Source: Bradyrhizobium sp. Tv2a-2
GTDB taxonomy: Bacteria; Pseudomonadota; Alphaproteobacteria; Rhizobiales; Xanthobacteraceae
NCBI RefSeq assembly: GCF_000472425.1
Contig: NZ_AXAI01000010.1
Span: 62,001-126,000, forward strand
Direction of reading: 5' to 3'
DNA length: 64,000 nt
In this document: piece after piece, positions 41,694-49,564 of the stretch
Layout of the letters: each line of letters opens with the position of its first letter
How positions within the stretch are numbered: position 1 is the first letter of the stretch
Translations under genes and position numbers: made by a program
Notes under the pieces: model-generated
What the model was told of the DNA's origin: nothing
What the model saw: only the letters and a program-made list of their open reading frames with translations
The model's database searches: none

Positions 41694-43211
41694 ATGGAAA
41701 GAACAGAGCTTTTGACCTCCTTTCAGGATTTCGGCCTCGCCGATCCCATCACCCGTGCGCTTCAGGAAGAAAACTACCTCACGCCCACACCCATTCAGGC
41801 CCAGACCGTCCCGCTCGGATTAGCCGGACGTGACGTCGTCGGCATCGCCCAGACCGGCACCGGCAAGACCGCAGCCTTCGCGCTCCCGATCCTGAACCGG
41901 ATCCTCGAGAATCGCATTCGGCCGCAAGCCAAGCACTGCCGCGCCCTCATCCTGAGCCCGACCCGCGAACTGTCGGGCCAGATCCTCGACAGCTTCAACG
42001 CCTATGGCCGCCACGTCCGCCTCTCCTCGGCGCTGGCGATCGGCGGCGTGCCGATGGGACGCCAGGTGCGCGCCCTCATGCAGGGCGTCGAAGTGCTGGT
42101 CGCGACCCCCGGCCGCCTGCTCGACCTCGTGCAGGGCAATGCGCTCAAGCTTGCCGGCGTCGAGTTCCTGGTGCTGGACGAAGCCGACCGCATGCTCGAC
42201 ATGGGCTTCATCAACGACATCCGCAAAATCGTCGCCAAACTGCCGCTCAGGCGCCAGACGCTGTTCTTCTCGGCAACCATGCCGAAGGCGATCGCGGAGC
42301 TCGCGGAAGCCATGCTGCGCGATCCCGCGCGCGTTGCGGTCACGCCGGTTTCCTCCACGGCCGAACGCATCAGCCAGCGGATCATCCAGGTCGACCACAC
42401 TGCCAAGGCCGCGGTGCTCGCGCAGCTCCTGACCCAGGAGCCGATCGATCGCGCGCTGGTCTTCACCCGCACCAAGCATGGCGCCGACAAGGTGGTGAAG
42501 AGCCTCGCGAAGGCCGGCATCGCCGCCCACGCGATCCATGGCAACAAGTCGCAGAACCATCGTGAGCGAGTACTCACCGCGTTCCGCTCCGGCGAGGTGC
42601 GCACGCTGATCGCCACCGATATCGCCGCCCGCGGCATCGACGTCGACGGCGTCAGCCATGTGGTGAATTTCGACCTGCCCAACGTGCCGGAAACCTATGT
42701 CCACCGCATCGGGCGCACGGCGCGCGCGGGCCGCGAGGGTACCGCAATCTCACTGGTCGCGGGCGGAGAGGAGATGGGCTATCTGCGCGACATCGAGCGC
42801 CTGATCCGCGTGGCGCTGCCGCGCGAGGACCGGCGCACCCCGGGCGGCCAGCGCGAGGCGGCCCCCGCGCCGACAGCGGCTCATCGGCCCGGCCATGGAC
42901 ATGGACATGGGCATGGGCATGGGCAGAACCGCGGCGGTCGCGGTGGCTCGCAGCCGCATGGACATGGACATGGGCCACGGGCAAATGAGGCTGCACAAGT
43001 CTCGAAAGGCCCTCGCCGCCGCCGCCGTGGTGATGCTAAGAGTGGCGCCCTGCAAACCAATCGCCAGGAACCGCACCGCGAACCGCACCGTGCGTCGCAT
43101 GGCGGCAACAAGTCGTCTGGCAGCAACAATATGGAAGGAAAGGGCCTGGCTTTTTTGCATCGCGAAATACGCCGCAATGACCAGCGCAAGCGCGATCAGC
43201 GCCCCCATTAG
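41694..43211 (+). CDS. DEAD-box RNA helicase (RhlE type)
   Basis: This 505-residue ATP-dependent RNA helicase has Q-motif FQDFGLADPITRALQEENYLTPTPIQ, motif I AQTGTGKT, Ia PTRELSGQ, Ib TPGRLLDL, II LDEADRMLDMGF, III SATM, IV VFTRTKHGAD, V TDIAARGIDV, and VI HRIGRTARAG. After the core (about residue 380) comes a disordered tail rich in His-Gly repeats and then basic residues, a likely RNA-binding extension. The start is ATG 41694 (MERTELLTSF). It stands 24 bases before a second infA and near a cold-shock gene, so a role in cold adaptation is likely. Confidence 0.92.
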   Translation: MERTELLTSFQDFGLADPITRALQEENYLTPTPIQAQTVPLGLAGRDVVGIAQTGTGKTAAFALPILNRILENRIRPQAKHCRALILSPTRELSGQILDSFNAYGRHVRLSSALAIGGVPMGRQVRALMQGVEVLVATPGRLLDLVQGNALKLAGVEFLVLDEADRMLDMGFINDIRKIVAKLPLRRQTLFFSATMPKAIAELAEAMLRDPARVAVTPVSSTAERISQRIIQVDHTAKAAVLAQLLTQEPIDRALVFTRTKHGADKVVKSLAKAGIAAHAIHGNKSQNHRERVLTAFRSGEVRTLIATDIAARGIDVDGVSHVVNFDLPNVPETYVHRIGRTARAGREGTAISLVAGGEEMGYLRDIERLIRVALPREDRRTPGGQREAAPAPTAAHRPGHGHGHGHGHGQNRGGRGGSQPHGHGHGPRANEAAQVSKGPRRRRRGDAKSGALQTNRQEPHREPHRASHGGNKSSGSNNMEGKGLAFLHREIRRNDQRKRDQRPH

Positions 43212-43235
43212 TCATCGATCGATCTGGAGCTAGAC

Positions 43236-43532
43236 ATGGCAAAAGAAGAGTTGATCCAGTTCGAAGGACTGGTTACCGAAATCCTTCCTGACGCACGCTA
43301 CCGCGTGCAACTGGACACCGGGCACGAGATCGTTGCCTACACCGCAGGCAAAATGAAGAAGAACCGCATCAAGACGCTCGCGGGCGACCGCGTCACCGTC
43401 GAGATGTCGCCCTACGATCTGGAGAAGGGCCGGCTGATATTCCGCCACAAGGACGAGCGCCCGAGCCAGGCCCCTGGCGGCGCACCGCGCGGGGGACCTC
43501 AGCGCGGCGGCGGCCAGTTCCGCCGCAGATAG
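43236..43532 (+). CDS. infA: Translation initiation factor IF-1 paralogue with a basic tail
   Basis: This 98-residue protein has residues 1-72 that are a complete IF-1 (OB fold): MAKEELIQFEGLVTEILPDA, GHEIVAYTAGKMKKNRIK, LAGDRVTVEMSPYDLEKGRL. About 25 extra residues follow, rich in Gly, Arg and Gln (PRGGPQRGGGQFRRR), absent from the standard 72-residue factor. GGAG lies 10 bases before the ATG. Located right after the helicase gene, it may be a cold-specific copy; a standard infA is expected elsewhere in the genome. Confidence 0.85.
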   Translation: MAKEELIQFEGLVTEILPDARYRVQLDTGHEIVAYTAGKMKKNRIKTLAGDRVTVEMSPYDLEKGRLIFRHKDERPSQAPGGAPRGGPQRGGGQFRRR

Positions 43533-43786
43533 GTCGCGCCCGAGGCAACCATGGCAACTTGATGTCCGCACTAAGGTTTGGGGCGCCGGCCACCAAATTT
43601 TCGCGCACGTCAGGATTGTCTAAATGACCTGCTTCCCATAAGATGCTGTTATCGATTTTCGGCCGGACGACATTAGCTATTACCGGTATAGCCGGTTCAG
43701 ACGCTGACGACCCTTCCAAAAATTCGATCGCACCAGCCTGCGCAAGTGGGCATTAGACTTTGTTTATCTGAGAAGGGACTACCCCC

Positions 43787-43999
43787 GTGAGCATGGGAAC
43801 CGTGAAATGGTTTAACGCCACCAAGGGCTACGGCTTCATTCAACCGGATGACGGCGGCAAGGATGTGTTCGTGCACATCTCGGCTGTCGAGCGCGCTGGC
43901 CTTGGCACGTTGCGTGAGGGCCAGAAGATCTCCTACGAAATCGTAGCGGATCGCCGTTCCGGTAAGTCGTCGGCCGACAACCTCCGCGCCGCCAACTGA
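43787..43999 (+). CDS. Cold-shock protein (CspA family)
   Basis: This 70-residue single-stranded nucleic-acid-binding protein has RNP1 KGYGFIQPD and RNP2 VFVHIS, and ends DNLRAAN. The GTG at 43787 sits 10 bases after GAAGGG; an ATG at 43793 is also possible. The leader of about 250 bases after infA could be a cold-responsive 5' untranslated region, a known feature of csp genes. A clear terminator follows at 44080. Confidence 0.93.
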   Translation: MSMGTVKWFNATKGYGFIQPDDGGKDVFVHISAVERAGLGTLREGQKISYEIVADRRSGKSSADNLRAAN

Positions 44000-44079
44000 A
44001 TGCTGATCGGCAGGGCTGCACTGAAGCGCGCTTCAGTGGAGCCCTTTCGAGACGCTTTGCCGGACACTGAAATGGTTGC

Positions 44080-44110
44080 AAAAGGGCCGTGCCTCTGGCG
44101 CGGCCCTTTT
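44080..44110 (+). terminator. Intrinsic terminator after the cold-shock gene
   Basis: AAAAGGGCCG (44080-44089) pairs with CGGCCCTTTT (44101-44110) around an 11-base loop. The A-rich and T-rich flanks allow termination on either strand. Confidence 0.85.
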
Positions 44111-44209
44111 CATTTGCGGCCGAGAGCAATGCAACAGCTCTCCGCCACGCCACACGCCCGCCAAAGAGGCCGCACAGCGGCGGTCTCGAAGAGCGACCGC
44201 GTGGATGTC

Positions 44210-44256
44210 AAAGCATGATCCGGAAAAGTGTGTAGCGGTTTTCCGGATCATGCTTT
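44210..44256. repeat. CATGATCCGG-type dispersed palindrome
   Basis: Perfect arms AAAGCATGATCCGG (44210-44223) and CCGGATCATGCTTT (44243-44256) around AAAAGTGTGTAGCGGTTTT. Degenerate or related copies lie at 21914, 39738 and 46363. It ends 2 bases before the stop of the minus-strand gene at 44259. Confidence 0.8.
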
Positions 44257-44258
44257 AG

Positions 44259-44756
44259 TCAGTTCGTCTTGGCCTGCTGCGCGGCGTTTCCGGCGGCCTG
44301 GTTGTTGAGGGTGCCGGACTGGGTCATTACCGACTGGAAGTATTTGTCGTCATCGCCGAGCGTCGCGCGGCGCTGGCAGAGCGGCATGCAGCTATAGGTC
44401 TCGCGCTCGATGCCGCGATAGACCGTGACCAGCCGGTCGCTCGGCCCCTCGACCTGGATCGTGCGATCGACCAGCACCTCGCCGCCGCGATCCATCGCGA
44501 TGAAGTTGGTCGCGCCATAGCCTTTGCCGGTGACGACGATGATGCCGCCGTTCTGCAGCGTCACGTCGGCGATCATCGGGTTTCCGACCACAATGGTGGC
44601 GACCCGATTGGGCAGCTTGAACAGCTTCGCCTGATCGACGCTGACCGAGATGGCGTCATCCGACGGTTCGGCTGCGGCGGCAAGCGGCAACAACAGGAGG
44701 CCGAATGCCATGCCGAACAGGGGACGCACGAGGTTACGCAAGAGCTCACTGAACAT
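44259..44756 (-). CDS. Stand-alone pilus/secretin N-terminal domain protein
   Basis: This 165-residue exported protein has a signal peptide near 10-29 (LFGMAFGLLLLPLAAAAE). The domain that follows (VSVDQAKLFKLPNRVATIVVGNPMIADVTLQNGGIIVVTGKGYGATNFIAMDRGG) is the N-terminal domain of secretins such as CpaC, here without the secretin ring. Two Cys (YSCMPLCQRR) sit late in the chain. It lies about 3 kb upstream of the pilin gene, on the opposite strand, and may assist the Tad secretin. The partner is an inference from homology to CpaC. Confidence 0.8.
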   Translation of the reverse strand: MFSELLRNLVRPLFGMAFGLLLLPLAAAAEPSDDAISVSVDQAKLFKLPNRVATIVVGNPMIADVTLQNGGIIVVTGKGYGATNFIAMDRGGEVLVDRTIQVEGPSDRLVTVYRGIERETYSCMPLCQRRATLGDDDKYFQSVMTQSGTLNNQAAGNAAQQAKTN

Positions 44757-44880
44757 GATCGACTCCGGGACACTGACAGCCGGGGCTTAGGCGATGATCG
44801 AAGCCTTTCCGGCGCCCGATGCGGCGAGTTTGCCCGCAAATCGTGAACGGACGGCAAACAAGACGCGAGGCTTGCAGCAT

Positions 44881-46335
44881 TCAATCGTTTGCCCTGACGT
44901 GGACTACGGCATTGTCGTCGGAATAAACCCGGCGCCAGCCCTGCATCCGGTCGAGCAGCCGCGCCGCCGGCGTTTTCGGCGTCAGCCATACGGCATCGAT
45001 GTCATAGGTTTTCAAAAGGTTAAGGAATCCGTCGACATCGTTGAGTTCAAGGGCATGGTGATAGGCGAGTGCAAAGGTCTCGCCATAAAGCTCGGCCCGC
45101 CCGTCGATGAAGACCGGGATACCGTGCGAGATCAGGAAGCCCGCAAAAGACATGTCGTTGAGAATGCGGCCCGCGTGATGCGCTTTCAGCGCCTCCACGG
45201 CGGCTCGTTCGGAGGCCGTCGCCGGCGGTGAATAGCGGGCGACGCCTGCGATCGCCCAACTCGAGAGAACGAGCATGGCCGCAAATGCCGTGGTCAGGGT
45301 AAGTGCGACGTTTGTCTTGCCGGCGCGCGCCGGCGGCAACGCGAATTGCGCGGCGAGCGGCGTCATCACGACCAGCGGCGCCAGCAGGGCGAGCACCTCG
45401 ATATTGCGGACATGCGACAGCGCCATGTGAATGAAGCCGAGCAGCAGCAGGATGCGCGGCGGCGGCAGCATGATGCGCCAATAGAGCGCCGCGCCGAGGC
45501 CGCCTAGCAGGGCAAGCTCGAGCGGCATGACATGGCTGAAATCGGCCGGCCGCCATTCATCGATCAGACGAAGAAGCTCACCGAGGTCGAGAATCCGGCG
45601 CGCCGCCAGGATAGAGCCCCAGCCATAGGGCGTGACACAGCTTGCGGCAACCGCCGCGGCGGCGAAGACGATCCAGCGCAGGGCAAGCGCGGTGCGCGCC
45701 GCACGCTCCGCGTTCCACAGGGCGTCGAGCGCGATCGGCACGATCAAGGCAAGCCCGAGCACGAAGCTGCCGTGAAGATTCGCCCACAGCACCATCAGCG
45801 GCAGCAGCAGGAAGGACGGCGGCTTGCGCGCCTCGCTCGCGCCAAGCAGGCCGTGCACCCAGGCAAGCATGACCGGCAGAGCCAGCACATGCGGCCGCGC
45901 CAGAAGATGCGGAGCGGTGAGCGTCAGCGCCGCCACGCAAACCAGCAGCGCGTATTTTTCGCCGATACGGGCGGACAAATAGAAGGCGAGTAGCGCGAAC
46001 GTCACGGCGCTCGCCAATGCCGTGAGAACGACCGGCCCGCTCCAGCCGGCCCAGTTATAGGCCTTGGCGAGCAGCACCTGCGCGAGCCAGGAGGTCGAGA
46101 TCCATGGCTCGCCCGCCCTGGTGAAGGAATAGATGTCGACGCGCGGCAGCGCGCTGTGATCGAGGATCCACTGGCCGACCGCGATATGCCAATAGGTGTC
46201 GGGATCGTTGAGCAGCGGGTTGCCATTGATCAGCAGCAGCGCATAGACGCCGATGCCGAGCCACAGAAAACTCGGCACGCGGCCGAGCAGCACGGTCCCG
46301 CCCGTGTGAACTGTCGCGATGTCGGCGCTGCTCAA
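44881..46335 (-). CDS. Multi-pass membrane protein, possible glycosyltransferase-like
   Basis: This 484-residue protein has about nine or ten hydrophobic helices and an extracytoplasmic loop near the N-terminus (NPLLNDPDTYWHIAVGQWILDH). The soluble C-terminal domain of about 100 residues has ILNDMSFAGFLISHGIPVFIDGRAELYG. That architecture resembles GT-C fold membrane glycosyltransferases, with the Asp-rich first loop, but no family is certain. A TTG at 46335 follows GGAGG with 6-base spacing, a strong site, so the TTG start is credible; there is no ATG nearby. It is flanked by pilus genes but has no known link to them. Confidence 0.7.
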   Translation of the reverse strand: MSSADIATVHTGGTVLLGRVPSFLWLGIGVYALLLINGNPLLNDPDTYWHIAVGQWILDHSALPRVDIYSFTRAGEPWISTSWLAQVLLAKAYNWAGWSGPVVLTALASAVTFALLAFYLSARIGEKYALLVCVAALTLTAPHLLARPHVLALPVMLAWVHGLLGASEARKPPSFLLLPLMVLWANLHGSFVLGLALIVPIALDALWNAERAARTALALRWIVFAAAAVAASCVTPYGWGSILAARRILDLGELLRLIDEWRPADFSHVMPLELALLGGLGAALYWRIMLPPPRILLLLGFIHMALSHVRNIEVLALLAPLVVMTPLAAQFALPPARAGKTNVALTLTTAFAAMLVLSSWAIAGVARYSPPATASERAAVEALKAHHAGRILNDMSFAGFLISHGIPVFIDGRAELYGETFALAYHHALELNDVDGFLNLLKTYDIDAVWLTPKTPAARLLDRMQGWRRVYSDDNAVVHVRAND

Positions 46336-46362
46336 GACGCCTCCGCGCAGTCGTTTTGATGG

Positions 46363-46414
46363 AGCGTGATCTTGACGGAAAACGAGTGTCCACTTTTCCT
46401 GATCATGCTCTAGC
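46363..46414. repeat. CGTGATC/GATCATG-type palindrome
   Basis: AGCGTGATCTTGACGGAAAA and the complementary TTTTCCTGATCATGCTCTAG form an imperfect palindrome of the same family as 44210-44256. It overlaps the stop codon region of the sterol-desaturase family gene. Confidence 0.6.
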
Positions 46415-47237
46415 GCCGGAACGGAAACGCGAGCTGGCCGAGGATTTCGGTCGGCATGGTCACTTCGTCCCCGCCGTAATCGTCCGGCAGCCGTCCTTCG
46501 GGCATCCGGAAGGTGCCGAACAGGATGTCCCAGATCGGGAAGGTGCCGGCGAAATTGGTGTTGCCGCCATCGTCGACCGGCGTGTGATGCCAGCGGTGAA
46601 ACACCGGCGTTGCGATCACATAGCGGAGCGGCCCGAGCGTCCAGTTCAGGTTGGCGTGCACGAAGGCGGAATGGAAAGTGGTGAAGGGTCCGACCCAGAG
46701 CATGATGTTGGGCGAGATGCCCGCCATCAAAAGAATGACGTCGACCGAGATGGTGCCGAGCACGAGGTTCACGGGATGGAAGCGGGCCGCGGAAATCCAG
46801 TCCAGCTCTTCACTCGAATGATGCACGGCGTGGTATTTCCAGAACTCGCCGCCGTGAAACAGCCGGTGCAGCCAGTACAGCATGAAATCGGACGCGACCA
46901 GGAACAGCAGCGCCTGGATCCAGAGCGGCAGATGCGACAGCGGCCCGTGGCCATTGTCGTAGAAGGCGATCAGCTCGTCGGCATCGTGAATGTTGAACAC
47001 GACGCCGGCGCCGAGCACCAGCAGGCCGATGCGCAGCACGCGCGCGAACACCGGGACGAAGAACCAGTAGACGATATCGGTGATGAGCTCGCGCCTCTGC
47101 CACCACGGTGTGCCGGGATTGCAGGGAGAGAAGTAGCTGAGCACCGAGAACATCAGCGCAAGCACGAACGTGATCGGCACCACCTTCTCGATGGTCTGGC
47201 CGAGCATCAAGAGCACTTCCATCGGCAGGTTCGACAT
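46410..47237 (-). CDS. Sterol desaturase/fatty acid hydroxylase family protein
   Basis: This 275-residue membrane di-iron enzyme has hydrophobic segments near 15-35, 55-75 and 110-130. The three His motifs are WLHRLFHGGEFW, YHAVHHSSEELDW and RWHHTPVDDGG, with LHANLNWTLGPLRYV-like FVHANLNWTLGPLRYV between. These ligate two irons for O2-dependent hydroxylation of a lipid, in some relatives a hopanoid or fatty acid. The substrate cannot be stated. It is a single gene, in a region otherwise devoted to pili. Confidence 0.85.
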   Translation of the reverse strand: MSNLPMEVLLMLGQTIEKVVPITFVLALMFSVLSYFSPCNPGTPWWQRRELITDIVYWFFVPVFARVLRIGLLVLGAGVVFNIHDADELIAFYDNGHGPLSHLPLWIQALLFLVASDFMLYWLHRLFHGGEFWKYHAVHHSSEELDWISAARFHPVNLVLGTISVDVILLMAGISPNIMLWVGPFTTFHSAFVHANLNWTLGPLRYVIATPVFHRWHHTPVDDGGNTNFAGTFPIWDILFGTFRMPEGRLPDDYGGDEVTMPTEILGQLAFPFRR

Positions 47238-47572
47238 TGCCGCCTCACTTTTCTCTCACCGGATCAGCATGGGTACTCCCGTGGAGCTTAAGGAGCCGTG
47301 AAGCAGGCCGTCGTCGAGGCGCGGAGCCTTTGTCTTATGCGCGATATGCCGAAGCGCGCCCCGTGGAATTGCCGACATACGGATTTTATCGACTGTCTTA
47401 ATGCGACGTTTACTCTGCGCAAGAACACCGAATTACACGACGTTTTACGCGAATGAATTAACTGCGCCGAAATTGTCGGAACGTAGGGTGCGCCACATGG
47501 TCACGGTGCTGAGAACGCCGGCGAGACCAGAACCCAGAGTTCGACAGCCACGTGTACATGGAGTTTGAGATT

Positions 47573-47737
47573 ATGAAGAACCTGATTGCGCGTTTCGTGA
47601 AGGACGAGTCCGGTGCCACTGCGATCGAGTACGGCCTCATCGCCGCCGGCATCTCGCTGGCGATCATTGCAGTCGTGAACGGCCTCGGCACCAACCTGAG
47701 CGGCAAGTTCACCTCGATCAACAGCTCGCTGAAGTAA
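47573..47737 (+). CDS. Flp/Fap pilin
   Basis: This 54-residue prepilin forms the Tad pilus fibre. The leader MKNLIARFVKDESG is followed by ATAIEYGLIAAGISLAIIAV: the G-x4-EY motif places cleavage after Gly14, with Glu19 and Tyr20 in place. The hydrophobic helix and polar tail complete the pattern. The ATG at 47573 has GGAG 11 bases upstream; a start further upstream at 47552 adds residues before the leader. An intrinsic terminator follows directly, so the pilin can be made in excess over the assembly genes. Confidence 0.93.
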   Translation: MKNLIARFVKDESGATAIEYGLIAAGISLAIIAVVNGLGTNLSGKFTSINSSLK

Positions 47738-47760
47738 GCGACGCTCGAGAGACCTAACAG

Positions 47761-47788
47761 CAAAGGCCCCGGCGAACCGGGGCCTTTG
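47761..47788 (+). terminator. Intrinsic terminator after the pilin gene
   Basis: A perfect 12-base stem CAAAGGCCCCGG (47761-47772) / CCGGGGCCTTTG (47777-47788) with a CGAA loop is followed by TCGTCTT. It lies 24 bases after the pilin stop. Confidence 0.85.
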
Positions 47789-47812
47789 TCGTCTTAACAA
47801 GCGGCTTGTTCC

Positions 47813-47953
47813 ATGCGTAAACCCGACGCCGCCTTGGCGACAGATGCCACGTCCACTCCGCAACGCCGGGACCGCGCCTCGCGCGAGCTGGTCTGTCTTG
47901 CGCTGATCCTGGCGCTCGGCACGCTGCTCTGGCGCATCGCCAGCGTCTGGTGA
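47813..47953 (+). CDS. Small 46-residue membrane protein after the pilin gene
   Basis: The frame from the ATG at 47813 encodes 46 residues with an acidic/polar start (MRKPDAALATDATSTPQRRD) and one helix (LVCLALILALGTLLWRIASVW) at the C-terminus. The nearest ribosome site is weak (GCGGCTTG). It lies between the pilin terminator and cpaA on the same strand; a role in pilus assembly is possible but unproven. Confidence 0.5.
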   Translation: MRKPDAALATDATSTPQRRDRASRELVCLALILALGTLLWRIASVW

Positions 47954-48041
47954 CGGGGTACAAGGCATTTGCCGATTTTTCACCTCTCGCCTTTAGCCTT
48001 TCGCGACAACGTTTCCCTGAAATCGCCGCGGCGCGGAGCCG

Positions 48042-48572
48042 ATGCCCATGATGCTTGACCTCGCACGGCTTCTCGTCTTTCCGGCCCTGATGGCGTTCGC
48101 CGCGGCGAGCGACATCTTCACCATGACCATTTCGAACCGGGTGTCGCTCGCACTCGCCGTCTCGTTCCTTGTGCTCGCTCCGCTCACCGGCATGGGGCTC
48201 GAGCAGATTCTGCTGCATTTCGGCGCCGGCGCCGTCGTGCTGATGGTGGCGTTCGGCTGCTTTGCCATGGGCTGGATGGGCGGCGGCGATGCCAAGATCC
48301 TGGCAGCCGCCTCGCTCTGGTTCGGCTTCTCACATCTTTTGCCCTACCTGCTCTACGCCTCGGTGCTCGGCGGGGCGTTGACACTGCTGCTGCTGCAGTT
48401 CCGGCAGTGGCCGCTGCCCTATCAACTGGCCGGCCAGGCCTGGCTCTCGCGGCTGCATGCCAAGGAGACCGGCATTCCCTACGGCATCGCGCTCGCGATC
48501 GGCGCGCTGATGATCTATCCCGAGACCGATTGGGTGAAGACGATCGACCTTGCGCACTTCGCGCTGCGCTGA
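48042..48572 (+). CDS. cpaA: Tad prepilin peptidase CpaA
   Basis: This 176-residue membrane aspartyl peptidase (A24 family) cuts prepilins at the Gly before the mature helix. The two catalytic Asp are Asp24 in ASDIFTMTISN and Asp83 in GGGDAK, both in place, with about five hydrophobic segments. It lacks the N-terminal methyltransferase domain of PilD, as expected of CpaA/TadV. The last codons and stop fall inside a 24-base tandem repeat. Three Met codons (48042, 48048, 48051) compete for the start. Confidence 0.92.
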   Translation: MPMMLDLARLLVFPALMAFAAASDIFTMTISNRVSLALAVSFLVLAPLTGMGLEQILLHFGAGAVVLMVAFGCFAMGWMGGGDAKILAAASLWFGFSHLLPYLLYASVLGGALTLLLLQFRQWPLPYQLAGQAWLSRLHAKETGIPYGIALAIGALMIYPETDWVKTIDLAHFALR

Positions 48573-48629
48573 GCCTTGCCCCGAGCGCCGCGCTGAGCCT
48601 TGCCCCGAGCGCCGCGCTGAGCCTTGCCC
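48566..48629. repeat. 24-base tandem repeat across the cpaA stop codon
   Basis: Unit 1 (48566-48589) and unit 2 (48590-48613) are identical copies of GCGCTGAGCCTTGCCCCGAG plus CGCC; a third, partial copy covers 48614-48629. The cpaA stop TGA (48570-48572) lies in unit 1, so copy number does not change the protein's length. Confidence 0.9.
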
Positions 48630-48749
48630 GGATAAACCCGGCGTTAAGGCGATTTAGATACGCCTCATTAACCATGCTTTGACGAATAACTGGTCAACTC
48701 CCATCACGGCGACCGGCGCGTCGCGGCGTTATGTGGAAAGTTGAAGCGT

Positions 48750-49547
48750 ATGAATACCGCTCGCATCGTGGTCCTGGCCATTGCTATCGGTGCCGGCGGC
48801 ATCGCCGCTTATCTCGCGAGCGGGTCCGACAAGCCCGCCCCTGCCCAGCCGGTCGCGCAACTGGCGACCGTGGACGTGCTCGTCGCCAAGGGCGAGATCA
48901 ATCTCGGCCAGACCGTCAAGGCCGAGGACATGCAGTGGCAGACCTGGCCGACGGCCTCCGCCAGCAACAGCTTCGTCAAGCGCAGCGATCGCCCCGATGC
49001 CCCCAATCAGCTGGCGGGCTCGATCGCGCGCGGTTCCTTCATGGCAGGCGAGCCGATCCGCGAGCAGAAGCTGGTCAAGACCGGTTCCGGCTTCATGGCT
49101 GCCATCCTGCCGTCCGGCATGCGCGCGGTCTCGACCGAGATCGCGCCGGAGACCGGCGCCGGCGGCTTCATCCTGCCCAACGATCGCGTCGACGTTCTCC
49201 TGACCCAGCGCCTCAAGAATCCCGATCCGAAGGCCACCCAGCCGGACATCGTTCACACCGAGGTCGTGCTGCGCAATGTGCGCGTGCTCGCCATCGACCA
49301 GGCGCCGAGAGAGAAGGACGGCCAGAATACTGTGGTCGGCAAGACGGTCACGCTGGAGCTGAAGCCTGACGAGACGACCACGCTCGCGGCCTCCCGCCAG
49401 GCCGGCACGCTGTCGCTGGCGCTGCGCAGCATCGCCGACGCCAACACGGTCGAGACCGTCGATGCCAGCGTGAAATTCACCCAGAGCGTCAACATCGTCC
49501 GCTTCGGCATTCCGGGCGGGGCGACGCTGATGCCGACGCAGCCGTGA
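48750..49547 (+). CDS. cpaB: Flp pilus assembly protein CpaB
   Basis: This 265-residue periplasmic protein has an N-terminal anchor (IVVLAIAIGAGGIAAYLAS), then a SAF-type beta-clip domain (VDVLVAKGEINLGQTVKAEDM) and MRAVSTEIAPETGAGGFILPNDRVDVLLTQ, the block typical of CpaB/RcpC. It is thought to support the secretin. The ATG at 48750 is preferred to a TTG at 48741. It begins 177 bases after cpaA, which leaves room for a promoter, and overlaps the earliest cpaC start by 4 bases. Confidence 0.92.
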   Translation: MNTARIVVLAIAIGAGGIAAYLASGSDKPAPAQPVAQLATVDVLVAKGEINLGQTVKAEDMQWQTWPTASASNSFVKRSDRPDAPNQLAGSIARGSFMAGEPIREQKLVKTGSGFMAAILPSGMRAVSTEIAPETGAGGFILPNDRVDVLLTQRLKNPDPKATQPDIVHTEVVLRNVRVLAIDQAPREKDGQNTVVGKTVTLELKPDETTTLAASRQAGTLSLALRSIADANTVETVDASVKFTQSVNIVRFGIPGGATLMPTQP

Positions 49548-49564
49548 CGATGAGGACCGACGAC

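Noticed and set aside
42890..42990. A Gly-His repeat in the helicase considered as a separate metal-binding protein
   Set aside because: The repeat is in frame with the helicase core and followed by the same protein's basic tail; it is a C-terminal extension, not a separate gene.
43540..43786. Minus-strand frame 43393-43719 opposite infA and the csp leader
   Set aside because: It mostly overlaps infA in antisense and has no recognisable domain; the region is better explained as the cold-shock gene's leader.
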